Part shown: positions 53,985 to 63,473 of the stretch, piece after piece
Position numbering within the stretch: the first letter of the stretch is position 1
Layout: the number at the start of each line of letters is the position of its first letter
Source: Pseudomonas sp. B21-015
GTDB taxonomy: Bacteria > Pseudomonadota > Gammaproteobacteria > Pseudomonadales > Pseudomonadaceae
Length of the DNA stretch: 64,000 nt
Assembly: GCF_024749285.1 (NCBI RefSeq)
Contig: NZ_CP087196.1
Span: 1,364,001-1,428,000 of the forward strand
Direction: 5' to 3'
The notes under the pieces: model-generated
Database searches by the model: none
What the model was told of the DNA's origin: nothing
Seen by the model: only the letters and a program-made list of their open reading frames with translations
Translations under genes and position numbers: made by a program

Positions 53985-54727
53985 TTACCCCCTACGGAGA
54001 TCAGGCCCGGTACGGCGACTTTCTTCTCGACCGCGCGCATCAGCAGCATCAGGCCCATGTTCAGCGTGAAGTAGATCAGCGTTGCCAAGGTGAAGGCTTC
54101 GAACAGGTTGGCGGAGAACTCGGCGGTCTGTTTGGTTTGCGCGAGCAGCTCCATCAGGCCGATCAGCGACGCTACGGAGGAGTTCTTGAACACGTTCAGG
54201 AATTCCGAGGTAAGCGGCGGAATGATGATGCGATAAGCCTGGGGCAGCAGCACGTTCCAGTAGATCTGCGGCAGCTTGAAACCCATCGCGCGGGCAGCGG
54301 ATTCCTGGCCGCGAGGCAGCGCCTGGATACCGGTGCGCACTTGTTCGCAAACCCGAGCGGTGGTGAACAGACCCAGGCACACGACGACGCTCAGGAAGGC
54401 CGAGGTGGTCGGGTTGAGATCCTGCTTGTACCACTCCTGGATGTCCGCAGGCAGCAGGTCGGGCACCAGGAAGTACCAGATGAACAGCTGAACCAGCAGC
54501 GGTACGTTACGGAAGAGTTCGACGTAGCAGGTCGCGATGCCCGATACGATGCGATTCGGTACCGTGCGCATGACGCCCAGAATCGAGCCCAGCAGCAGCG
54601 CGATGATCCAGGCTGCGACGGCAATGGCGATGGTCCAGCCCAAACCGGAGAGGTACCAGTCGAAATAAATTTCGCTGCCCACGCCGGTGGACTTGAAGAA
54701 CACGCCCCAGTCCCAGTTGTAATTCAT
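53981..54727 (-). CDS. aatQ: Glutamate/aspartate ABC permease subunit (GltJ-like)
   Basis: The product is 248 residues with about five TM helices. It has the characteristic N-terminus of the longer permease (MNYNWDWGVFFKSTGVGSE). The coupling loop CEQVRTGIQALPRGQESAARAMGFKLPQIYWNVLLPQA contacts the ATPase. It overlaps aatM by an ATGA and is separated from aatJ by 194 bases, so the binding-protein gene may be expressed at a different level from the same promoter. Confidence 0.94.
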   Translation of the reverse strand: MNYNWDWGVFFKSTGVGSEIYFDWYLSGLGWTIAIAVAAWIIALLLGSILGVMRTVPNRIVSGIATCYVELFRNVPLLVQLFIWYFLVPDLLPADIQEWYKQDLNPTTSAFLSVVVCLGLFTTARVCEQVRTGIQALPRGQESAARAMGFKLPQIYWNVLLPQAYRIIIPPLTSEFLNVFKNSSVASLIGLMELLAQTKQTAEFSANLFEAFTLATLIYFTLNMGLMLLMRAVEKKVAVPGLISVGGK

Positions 54728-54874
54728 TAGGGTCTCCCCTCGGATTCGTTCGATTTACAAATGCCCGCCTGGGGAAGCTCCGTTCCCGCCCGAACCTTGA
54801 AGTTCAGGCACACACGAGCGGCTCGACAACCACCGGTTCGAGTGTTTCCAAAAAAGCCAGCAGGGAGTGACAAC

Positions 54875-54904
54875 CCCCTGAAAGGGCGCAGGCCTTCTCA
54901 GGGG
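54875..54904 (-). promoter_or_regulatory. Intercistronic hairpin between aatJ and aatQ
   Basis: CCCCTGA (54875-54881) pairs with TCAGGGG (54898-54904), with further partial pairing inside (AAGGGC/GCCTT). It lies 17 bases after the aatJ stop with no T-tract. Such hairpins often protect the binding-protein mRNA or attenuate read-through into permease genes; this role is inferred. Confidence 0.55.
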
Positions 54905-54921
54905 ATAAGGTTAGTCAGAAA

Positions 54922-55836
54922 TCAGGATTTCTTTTCGTCAGCCGCTTTGTCGGTCGGATTGGCGATCAGAGCCTTGAGCTCTTCGCTCATCGGGAAATTC
55001 AGGTTCAGGCCTTTTGGCGGGATTGGCGCCATGAACCATTTTTCGTAGATCTTGTTGATCTCGCCCGACTTGTAGGTTGCGATGATTGCATCGTCGACGG
55101 CTTTCTTGAACGGTGCGTCGCCCTTGCGGACCATGCAGCCGTAGATTTCGAACGATTGTGGTGTGCCGGTCACGGCCCAGTCATCCGGCTTCTTGGCCTT
55201 GGCCATTTCGCCGGCCAGCAAGGCGTCGTCCATCATGAACGCCACGGCACGGCCGGTTTCCAGCATCTGGAAGGATTCGCCATGGTCTTTGGCGGAGATC
55301 ACGTTCATGCCCATCTGCTTGTCGGCGTTCATCGACTTGAGAATGCGCTCGGACGTGGTGCCGGCGGTGGTCACGACGTTCTTGCCTTTCAGGTCGGTGA
55401 AGTCTTTGTAAGGCGAGTCTTTCTTGGCCAGCAGCTTGGTGCCGATTTCGAAGATACCGATGGAGAAGTCAACTTGCTGCTGACGCTCGACGTTGTTGGT
55501 GGTGGAGCCGCACTCGACGTCCACGGTGCCGTTCTGCACCAGCGGGATACGGGTTTGCGAGGTCACCAGGTTGTATTTGACCTGGAGGTTGGGCATGTCG
55601 AGGTCTTTCTTGATGGCTTCAACGATTTTCAGCTGGATATCGTGGGAGTAGCCAACCGGTTTGCCGGAAGCGTCCGCGATGTAGGAAAACGGAATGGAAG
55701 CGTCACGATGCCCGAGGGTGATGGTGCCGGACTCTTTGATCTTCTTCAGTGTGCCGGTGAGTTCGGCAGCGAAAACTGGAGTGCTAATCAGAGCGGCAGC
55801 AATGGCTGCGCCCAGGATATGGGGAACGATGCGCAT
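54922..55836 (-). CDS. aatJ: Periplasmic glutamate/aspartate-binding protein
   Basis: From ATG 55836, with AGGA seven bases upstream, the product is 304 residues. The signal peptide is MRIVPHILGAAIAAALISTPVFA. The mature protein is a family 3 solute-binding protein: GTLKKIKESGTITLGHRDASIPFSY, VECGSTTNNVERQQQVDFS (ligand-contact region of GltI/AatJ), TTAGTTSERIL and a conserved IYEKWFM end. It captures glutamate and aspartate for AatQMP. Upstream lies a -24/-12 promoter with two AauR-type boxes. Confidence 0.95.
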   Translation of the reverse strand: MRIVPHILGAAIAAALISTPVFAAELTGTLKKIKESGTITLGHRDASIPFSYIADASGKPVGYSHDIQLKIVEAIKKDLDMPNLQVKYNLVTSQTRIPLVQNGTVDVECGSTTNNVERQQQVDFSIGIFEIGTKLLAKKDSPYKDFTDLKGKNVVTTAGTTSERILKSMNADKQMGMNVISAKDHGESFQMLETGRAVAFMMDDALLAGEMAKAKKPDDWAVTGTPQSFEIYGCMVRKGDAPFKKAVDDAIIATYKSGEINKIYEKWFMAPIPPKGLNLNFPMSEELKALIANPTDKAADEKKS

Positions 55837-55952
55837 CAAATTTTCCTCGACATTGTTTTTATATATGGAGCCAGTTCATCGGCCCTTTTTTGTGCTTCGA
55901 ATGCTTGCCGGCTCCTAAGGGGGGCGCAACAGGCATTCGTCCAAGAGTGTAG

Positions 55953-55968
55953 AGCATGACTCGTGCCA
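55953..55968 (-). promoter_or_regulatory. Sigma-54 (-24/-12) promoter of aatJQMP
   Basis: On the minus strand the sequence reads TGGCAC-GAGTC-ATGCT. The -24 hexamer is exact and the -12 GC is in the right place (consensus TGGCAC-N5-TTGCW). It would start transcription roughly 105 bases before the aatJ ATG. This agrees with control by the sigma-54 activator AauR encoded nearby. Confidence 0.82.
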
Positions 55969-56045
55969 GGCCAGGTGAAACAGATCAAAGTATTGATTTA
56001 TAAGGATATTAAATATTCATGGCGTGATTTTTTGCTAGCGGATAA

Positions 56046-56090
56046 TCCGGTTAACCGAATCGACCGACAAGTCGCGTTCGGAAAACCGAA
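56046..56090. promoter_or_regulatory. Two AauR-type activator boxes upstream of aatJ
   Basis: TTCGG-AAAA-CCGAA at 56077-56090 is an exact match to the TTCGG-N4-CCGAA motif described for AauR. TCCGG-TTAA-CCGAA at 56046-56059 differs at one base. Their centres are 31 bp apart (about three turns). They lie about 80-135 bp upstream of the -24/-12 promoter, a normal distance for a sigma-54 enhancer. Confidence 0.82.
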
Positions 56091-56093
56091 TGC

Positions 56094-56177
56094 AAAAGAT
56101 CGCAGCCTTCGGCAGCGCCTACAGGGTTCGAGTGCATTCCGATCTAATGTAGGCGCTGCCGAAGGCTGCGATCTTTT
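56094..56177. repeat. Type 3 REP-like inverted repeat (GATCGCAGCCTTCGGC family)
   Basis: Perfect 30-bp arms at 56094-56123 and 56148-56177, around a 24-base spacer, form a long hairpin. The same family occurs at 62279-62354. It separates the AauR boxes of aatJ from the glpD terminator. Confidence 0.88.
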
Positions 56178-56192
56178 GATCTTCCAGACAAA

Positions 56193-56224
56193 AAAGCCCC
56201 TGAATCGTGAAATTCAGGGGCTTT
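56193..56224 (-). terminator. Rho-independent terminator of glpD
   Basis: A 13-bp perfect stem (56193-56205 / 56212-56224, core GCCCCTGAAT) is followed on the minus strand by TTTTTTG. It lies 20 bases past the glpD stop, a textbook terminator. Confidence 0.93.
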
Positions 56225-56243
56225 CGTTCAACCGGATTCCCGA

Positions 56244-57782
56244 TCAGGCCGCTTCGATCTTGCTGCGGTTCTGTTCGACCTTGCTCAGGTAATCCTTGAG
56301 CTTTTCCTGTTCCGCCAGGGTGGTGAACAATCCAAGCTTGGTGCGGCGCCACAGAATGTCGTGCGCGGTGGTCGCCCATTCTTCGCTGCACAGGTAATCG
56401 ACTTCGCGGGTGTAGAGGCCGCCGCCGATGTGTTCACCCAGGTCACTGAGTTTTTCGACGCCTTCGAGCATGCGCCAGGTGCGGCTGCCGTAGCTGGTGG
56501 CCCAGCGACGGGCGATTTCGGTGGTCACCCAGTCGAACTTGTCGCGGACCCGCGAGCTCAACGCCTGCGGGGTGGTCATGTCTTCGCCGCCGGGCAGGGT
56601 AGCGCTGGCGGTCCAGCTTGGCTTGATGTGCGTGAAGTACGGGGCCAGTTGCGCCAGCGCCGACTCGGCGAGTTTGCGGTAAGTCGTCAGTTTGCCGCCG
56701 AACACCGACAGCAGCGGCGCTTCTTCGGCACTGCCCGACAAGGCCAGGGTGTAGTCGCGGGTGACGGCCGACGGGTTGTCGGATTCGTCGTTGCACAGCG
56801 GACGAACGCCGGAATAGCTGTGCAGGATGTCGTCGCAGCTGAGTTGCTTCTTGAAGTGGGCGTTGACCACTTTGAGCAGGTAATCGGTTTCGCCTTCGGT
56901 GATCGCAACTTTTGCCGGGTCGCCGGTGTACTCGCGGTCTGTGGTGCCGATCAGGGTGAAGTGGTTCAGGTACGGAATGGTGAAGACGATGCGCTGATCT
57001 TCGTTTTGCAGAATGTGCGCGTGTTCGCCTTCATACAGTTTCGGCACGATCAGGTGACTACCCTGGATCAGACGGATGCCATATGGCGATTCCATCTTCA
57101 GGTCGTCACGGATGAACTTGGCCACCCATGGGCCGGCAGCGTTCACCAGCGCCTTGGCGCGGATCGAAAACAGGCTGCCATCGGCACGTTCCAGGTTCAG
57201 GTGCCACAGGCCTTTGGTGCGGCGGGCACTGACGCAGCGGGTTTGCGTATGAACGTGGGCACCTTTCTCGCGGGCAGCCATGGCATTCAGTACGACGAGG
57301 CGTGCGTCATCGACCCAGCAATCGGAATATTCGAAGCCTTTGGTGATTTCGCTTTTCAGCGCGCTGTCCGGGCCGAACTTCAGGCTTTTCGAGCCTTCGA
57401 GTTTTTCCCGCTTGCCGAGGTGGTCATAAAGGAACAGGCCGGCGCGGATCATCCAGGCCGGACGCAGGTGCGGGCGGTGTGGCAGCACGAAGCGCATCTG
57501 TTTGACGATGTGCGGCGCCTTGGCCAGCAGCACTTCGCGCTCGGCCAGGGCTTCGCGCACCAGGCGGAATTCGTAATGTTCGAGGTAGCGCAGGCCGCCG
57601 TGGATCAGCTTGCTGCTGGCCGACGAGGTGTGGCTGGCCAAGTCATCCTTTTCGCAAAGGAACACCGAAAGGCCGCGGCCGGCGGCATCCGCTGCGATCC
57701 CCGCGCCATTGATTCCACCACCGATGACGGCGATATCGTAAACCTCGGCGAGAGGGGGCGTAGGCAAGGTAGAAGTGGGCAT
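56244..57782 (-). CDS. glpD: Aerobic glycerol-3-phosphate dehydrogenase
   Basis: The product is 512 residues, standard length, with GAGG seven bases before ATG 57782. The N-terminal FAD-binding motif is IAVIGGGINGAGIAADAAGRG, and the family blocks SSASSKLIHGGLRYLEHYEFRLVREAL and GTTDREYTGDP are present. This membrane-associated flavoprotein oxidises glycerol-3-phosphate to dihydroxyacetone phosphate and feeds electrons to quinone. It is transcribed separately from glpFK and glpR, with two abutting GlpR-like operators at 57811-57850 upstream and a strong terminator downstream. Confidence 0.96.
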   Translation of the reverse strand: MPTSTLPTPPLAEVYDIAVIGGGINGAGIAADAAGRGLSVFLCEKDDLASHTSSASSKLIHGGLRYLEHYEFRLVREALAEREVLLAKAPHIVKQMRFVLPHRPHLRPAWMIRAGLFLYDHLGKREKLEGSKSLKFGPDSALKSEITKGFEYSDCWVDDARLVVLNAMAAREKGAHVHTQTRCVSARRTKGLWHLNLERADGSLFSIRAKALVNAAGPWVAKFIRDDLKMESPYGIRLIQGSHLIVPKLYEGEHAHILQNEDQRIVFTIPYLNHFTLIGTTDREYTGDPAKVAITEGETDYLLKVVNAHFKKQLSCDDILHSYSGVRPLCNDESDNPSAVTRDYTLALSGSAEEAPLLSVFGGKLTTYRKLAESALAQLAPYFTHIKPSWTASATLPGGEDMTTPQALSSRVRDKFDWVTTEIARRWATSYGSRTWRMLEGVEKLSDLGEHIGGGLYTREVDYLCSEEWATTAHDILWRRTKLGLFTTLAEQEKLKDYLSKVEQNRSKIEAA

Positions 57783-57810
57783 CGGCTGGCCTCGGGGCTT
57801 TTTGGATTTC

Positions 57811-57850
57811 TATATTTGAATTCGAACATTTATGTTCGTTTGCGAAAATA
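57811..57850. promoter_or_regulatory. Tandem GlpR operators upstream of glpD
   Basis: Two 20-bp sites lie end to end. TATGTTCGTTTGCGAAAATA (57831-57850) matches the enteric GlpR consensus WATGTTCGWTAWCGAACATW at 17 of 20 positions, and 57811-57830 matches at 16 of 20. They are 29-68 bases upstream of the start codon, where repressor binding would block transcription. A third half-site, TTCGAACATT, is at 57925-57934. Confidence 0.82.
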
Positions 57851-57957
57851 TTAGCCCATAAAGACGCCCACAGCCAGCGAGCTTCGATTGAAAATACTGA
57901 TCGAAGGGCGGCTAAAGGAAAATTTTCGAACATTTAGTGATGGTGGGGAGTGCTTCT

Positions 57958-58087
57958 GTGGCGAGGGAGCTTGCTCCCGCTGGGCTGCGAAGCGGCCCTA
58001 AAACCGGCAACCGCGGTATGTCAGGAAGAACATGTTGTTTGATTGGCGTCTGCTGCGCAGCCGAACGGGAGCAAGCTCCCTCGCCAC
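57958..58087. repeat. REPIN (type 1) between glpR and glpD
   Basis: Inverted REP pair with left arm from 57958 (GTGGCGAGGGAGCTTGCTCC) and right arm ending at 58087. It follows the glpR stop by 26 bases and precedes the glpD promoter region. Confidence 0.9.
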
Positions 58088-58113
58088 AGGGAGCGCGCTG
58101 TTTTAGAAAGGGG

Positions 58114-58869
58114 TTAAACCACTTCCAACCGAATCTTGTGTTGGCTCAACAACTGCGCCAAGGCCGGCGAAGGCTGCTGATCGGTGACCAGGCAATCGAT
58201 CAGGCTGATCGGCCCCAGTCGAATCATGGCGTTGCGCCCGAATTTGCTGGAGTCGGCCGCGAGAATCACCTGCCGGGCGTTGGCGATGATCGCCTGGGAT
58301 ACCCGCACTTCCTGGTAATCGAAGTCCAGCAGGCTGCCATCTTCATCGATGCCGCTGATACCGACCAGGGCGAAGTCGACCTTGAACTGGTTAATGAAGT
58401 CGACGCTGGCCTGACCCACCACGCCACCGTCACGCCTTACGTTGCCGCCCGTCAGCAGGACGTCGAAGTCGTCCTTGGCACTGAGCATTGAGGCCACATG
58501 CAAGTTGTTGGTGATGATCTTCAGGTGATTGTGATTGAGCAGCGCCCGAGCGATGGACTCGGTGGTGGTGCCGATATTGATGAACAGCGAGGCGTGATCG
58601 GGAATCTGAGCGGCAATGGCTTCGCCGATACGCTGCTTTTCATGGCGCATCTGATCGGCGCGCATGGCGTAGGCGGTGTTTTCGACGCTGGAATCATAGG
58701 CCGCGCCGCCGTGGTAGCGACGCAGCAGATTGACTTCCGCCAGCTGATTGATATCACGGCGGATGGTTTGCGGTGTAACGACGAACAGCTGAGCCATTTC
58801 CTCGATGCTGACATAGCCGCGTTCGCGGACCAGTTCAAGGATTTGCTGCTGACGGGGAGGCAGATTCAT
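58114..58869 (-). CDS. glpR: Glycerol-3-phosphate regulon repressor
   Basis: This 251-residue DeoR-family regulator has AGGA six bases before ATG 58869. The N-terminal HTH (about 1-57) has [36 protein letters not shown]. The effector domain has [14 protein letters not shown] and [14 protein letters not shown], which form the sugar-phosphate pocket. It represses the glp genes when glycerol-3-phosphate is absent. It sits between glpK and glpD on the same strand, the usual Pseudomonas order, and its likely operators are upstream of glpD. Confidence 0.95.
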   Translation of the reverse strand: MNLPPRQQQILELVRERGYVSIEEMAQLFVVTPQTIRRDINQLAEVNLLRRYHGGAAYDSSVENTAYAMRADQMRHEKQRIGEAIAAQIPDHASLFINIGTTTESIARALLNHNHLKIITNNLHVASMLSAKDDFDVLLTGGNVRRDGGVVGQASVDFINQFKVDFALVGISGIDEDGSLLDFDYQEVRVSQAIIANARQVILAADSSKFGRNAMIRLGPISLIDCLVTDQQPSPALAQLLSQHKIRLEVV

Positions 58870-58964
58870 GGGGCTTCCTTTGGGCTGCCATGCAAAATTC
58901 GCCCATCATGCCGCACGAATCCACTCCCTGCCAGTTACATGCTGATACGAACCCTCAGCTTGGC

Positions 58965-60530
<1,566 letters not shown>

Positions 60531-60546
60531 TCACGCGCCAACGGTT

Positions 60547-61398
60547 TCAAGACGTTCTTGGTTTGCCGTCAATGGCCGGTGTTGCGTTCTTTGTAGCAGG
60601 TATGACGCTGGGCAGATGACGGGCAATCAGCCCGCGATAAGCGGCAGCACCGAGGCAGGCACCGACAATCGGTGCAAAAACCGGAATCAGGAAGTACGGG
60701 ATGTCGCGACCGCCAGTGAAGGAAATTTCACCCCAGCCTGCAAAGAAAGTCATCAATTTAGGGCCGAAATCACGCGCCGGGTTCATCGCAAAACCGGTCA
60801 GCGGGCCCATCGAGCTGCCAATCACGGCAATCAGCAGGCCGATCAGCAACGGCGCCATTGGCCCGTTGGGCAGGCCATTGTTGTCGTCGGTCAGCGACAT
60901 GATCACGCCCATCAGGATGGCGGTGATGATCACTTCGACCAAAAAGGCCTGGGCCGTGGACAGGGCAGGGTTGGGGAAGGTGGAGAACACAGAGGCCAGC
61001 TCAAGGCTGGCCTCGGTGCCACGAACCATTTGGTGAGTTTGTTCGAAATCGAAAAACAGGCTGCTATACAGCGTGTAAACCAATAAGGCCCCGCAGAAGG
61101 CGCCGGCCACTTGGGCGAAGATATAAAAGGGTAGTTTACGCTTTTCGAAGTCAGCGAAAATGCTCAGCGCAATACTCACGGCCGGGTTGAGGTGCGCGCC
61201 GGAAACGCCGGCGGTGAGGTAGATCGCCATGCTGACGCCAACCCCCCATATGATGCTGATTTCCCATAGACCGAAGCTGGCACCCGCCACCTTGAGCGCG
61301 GCAACGCATCCGGTGCCGAAAAATATCAGCAATGCAGTACCCAGAAACTCGGCCATGCATTGGCTCGAGAGCGACGGTTGTTGTAAAGCAGTTGTCAT
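60547..61398 (-). CDS. glpF: Glycerol facilitator (aquaglyceroporin)
   Basis: From ATG 61398 (AGAGG upstream) the product is 283 residues with six TM helices. Both pore half-helix motifs are present: GAHLNPAVSIAL and GFAMNPARDFGPKL. The second ends in Asp as in glycerol-conducting members. The N-terminus CMAEFLGTALLIFFGTGCVAAL is typical. It lets glycerol diffuse through the inner membrane for capture by GlpK. The upstream region has one weak GlpR-like site near 61523-61542. Confidence 0.94.
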   Translation of the reverse strand: MTTALQQPSLSSQCMAEFLGTALLIFFGTGCVAALKVAGASFGLWEISIIWGVGVSMAIYLTAGVSGAHLNPAVSIALSIFADFEKRKLPFYIFAQVAGAFCGALLVYTLYSSLFFDFEQTHQMVRGTEASLELASVFSTFPNPALSTAQAFLVEVIITAILMGVIMSLTDDNNGLPNGPMAPLLIGLLIAVIGSSMGPLTGFAMNPARDFGPKLMTFFAGWGEISFTGGRDIPYFLIPVFAPIVGACLGAAAYRGLIARHLPSVIPATKNATPAIDGKPRTS

Positions 61399-61767
61399 TG
61401 AAACCTCTTTTTTGTTGTTGTCTGGCGCTTCTTTCATCATGGCCAAAGCGCGATTTCCACCGAGGCAGGATCCCCATCCTGTGCTCGGCTTACTGCCGGG
61501 TGCTGTGGTGAGACATTCGTACAATATTCAGATTCGAAAAAATATAGACAAGAAACGCTGCTGTCAAAGGTCGAAAGTGAACCGTCAGTCACAAATCAAC
61601 TACTAGTCACGTGAATGATTGCATCGTTCACGTGGCAGGCTGGCTGCGGACGAGTGGTCGAAGGTGCGGCCAAACCTTTGAAACGGCGCGGCAATAGAGC
61701 CTTTTGTTGATCAATGACCTAGAATCCGGCGCAGTATTTTTCTTCTGCCGCCTGGCCCGGAGCTGCC
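61399..61767. promoter_or_regulatory. Divergent glpF / ybaK promoter region
   Basis: Features in these 369 bases: AATATTCAGATTCGAAAAAA (61523-61542) matches the enteric GlpR consensus at about 13 of 20 positions and may be a weak glpF operator. An inverted repeat with 11-bp arms, CACGTGAATGA / TCGTTCACGTG (61608-61634), has one mismatch and lies between the two genes. No gene is seen here. Confidence 0.5.
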
Positions 61768-62238
61768 ATGACCCCTGCATTGGATTTGTTGAAAAAAGTT
61801 CGTGCCGAACATCGCGTGCACAGCTACGAACATGATCCGAAGGCAGCGTCCTATGGTCTCGAGGCTGCGGAGAAACTGGGCCTGGACCCGGCGCAGGTGT
61901 TCAAGACGTTGCTGGCGGCCAGCGAGAAGGGGGAGTTGTTGGTGGCAGTGGTACCGGTCGTCGGAAGTCTTGACTTGAAGGCACTTGCGCAGGCCGCTGG
62001 CGTGAAAAAAGTCGAAATGGCCGATCCTGCTGCCGCACAGCGTTCGACGGGGTATCTGTTAGGCGGCATCAGCCCGCTCGGGCAGAAGAAGCGTCTGCGT
62101 ACTTTTATCGATCATTCGGCTCAGCCTTTTTCCAGCATTTTCGTCAGCGCCGGACGGCGCGGTCTGGAAGTCGAGCTGGCGCCCGCTGTGCTGGCTGAAC
62201 ACACCCAGGCGAAGTTCGCCGATATCGGTCGCGCCTGA
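61768..62238 (+). CDS. ybaK: Cys-tRNA(Pro)/Cys-tRNA(Cys) deacylase YbaK
   Basis: This 156-residue single-domain YbaK/ProRS-insertion protein starts at ATG 61768, with GGAG five bases upstream. Family blocks include [34 protein letters not shown] (with the key lysine), [30 protein letters not shown] and the conserved [25 protein letters not shown]. It hydrolyses Cys-tRNA(Pro) formed by mistake by prolyl-tRNA synthetase. It stands alone and is followed by a type 3 inverted repeat. Confidence 0.95.
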   Translation: MTPALDLLKKVRAEHRVHSYEHDPKAASYGLEAAEKLGLDPAQVFKTLLAASEKGELLVAVVPVVGSLDLKALAQAAGVKKVEMADPAAAQRSTGYLLGGISPLGQKKRLRTFIDHSAQPFSSIFVSAGRRGLEVELAPAVLAEHTQAKFADIGRA

Positions 62239-62278
62239 GCAGAAGGCCCCTAGGGGGAAGATTGGTGGGGATGAGCCG

Positions 62279-62354
62279 AAAAGATCGCAGCCTTCGGCAG
62301 CTCCTACAGGAGTACGCGTTGCATTGTAGGAGCTGCCGAAGGCGGCGATCTTTT
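62279..62354. repeat. Type 3 REP-like inverted repeat
   Basis: Arms 62279-62308 and 62325-62354 (about 30 bp, one mismatch) begin AAAAGATCGCAGCCTTCGGC. It lies between convergent ybaK and the ABC ATPase gene, ending ten bases before the stop of the latter, and may terminate both. Confidence 0.88.
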
Positions 62355-62363
62355 AGCGGTGGT

Positions 62364-63473
62364 TCAGCTGGCGGGGCTGTAGCGCCGGACACTGGACTCG
62401 ACCGCTGGAATCTGCGCCGCCGTGCTGCCGGAGGCCTGGAACAGCACCAGGTGTTCAGCCGCTACCCGGATGCCTACTTCAGCACCGACCAGATGATCGG
62501 CGTGACTCGGGAAGATCGACTCCAACTGCGCGCCTGTCGGCAATTGCAGGCGGTATAGGGTCGATGCACCCTGGAAACTCTTGCCGATAATCTGCGCCTT
62601 CAGAGGGCTGGCCGGCGCGTAGACGATATCGTCCGGCCGCAACAGCACGTCTACGGCGCCACCGATCGGCCAGGTGTAGGCACGATTGCCGCGCAGTTCG
62701 CCCAACTCGGTCTGCACCGACTCCGGGCTGCTCAACTGACCGCGAATGAAGTAACCCTGGCCAATGAAACTGGCCACGAATGGCGTCAGGGGCTCGTGAT
62801 AGAGGTTGTAGGGGGTGTCCCACTGCTCCAGGCGACCTTCCTTGAAAACACCGACATGGTCACTGACCGCGAAGGCTTCTTCCTGATCGTGGGTCACCAG
62901 AATCGCACTGGTGCCGCGCGCCTTGAGAATATCGCGTACTTCATGGCTGAGCTTGCGTCGCAGTTCGCCGTCGAGGTTGGAGAACGGTTCGTCGAGCAAC
63001 AGCAGTTGCGGTTCCGGCGCCAGAGCGCGGGCCAGGGCGACACGTTGCTGCTGGCCGCCGGACAGCTCATGGGGGAAGCGCTTGCCGAGGTTTTTCAGGT
63101 TGACCAGTTCAAGCAACTCTTCGGTGACGCGATCCTTTTGCGGATGCTTGCGGATCCCGAAAGCGATGTTCTCGGCCACGCTCAAATGCGGAAACAGCGC
63201 GTAATCCTGGAACACCATGCCGATGCGACGTTTCTCCGGAGCGAGGGTGAAGCCAGCGCTGGAGATAGTCTCGCCCGCCAGCTGGATTTCACCTTCGTGC
63301 ACCGGTTCGAAACCGGCAATCGCTCGCAGGGTGGTGGTTTTGCCGCAGCCCGAAGACCCCAGCAGGCAACCGATATCGCCGGCATTCAAATGCAGGTTGA
63401 GGTTCTGCACAACCCGCTGGTTTTGATAACCGCAGGCGAGATTGCGCAGGTTCAGCAGTAATGGCTGGCTCAT
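62364..63473 (-). CDS. ABC transporter ATPase, Fbp/Pot-type, adjacent to argF
   Basis: The product is 369 residues. The ATPase core has Walker [11 protein letters not shown] (about 39-48), Q-loop [21 protein letters not shown], signature [15 protein letters not shown], Walker [13 protein letters not shown] and [16 protein letters not shown]-terminal TOBE-like region (about 250-360) is typical of importers for iron(III), polyamines or sulfate. The family includes FbpC and PotA, but no permease or binding protein is nearby, so the substrate is open. The start overlaps the argF stop (ATGA at 63470-63473), the same linkage as in P. aeruginosa. Confidence 0.9.
   Translation of the reverse strand: MSQPLLLNLRNLACGYQNQRVVQNLNLHLNAGDIGCLLGSSGCGKTTTLRAIAGFEPVHEGEIQLAGETISSAGFTLAPEKRRIGMVFQDYALFPHLSVAENIAFGIRKHPQKDRVTEELLELVNLKNLGKRFPHELSGGQQQRVALARALAPEPQLLLLDEPFSNLDGELRRKLSHEVRDILKARGTSAILVTHDQEEAFAVSDHVGVFKEGRLEQWDTPYNLYHEPLTPFVASFIGQGYFIRGQLSSPESVQTELGELRGNRAYTWPIGGAVDVLLRPDDIVYAPASPLKAQIIGKSFQGASTLYRLQLPTGAQLESIFPSHADHLVGAEVGIRVAAEHLVLFQASGSTAAQIPAVESSVRRYSPAS

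Noticed and set aside
62240..62262. Terminator after ybaK at the GGCCCCTAGGGGG sequence
   Set aside because: The stem would have almost no loop and no T-tract; the type 3 inverted repeat just beyond is a better transcript end.
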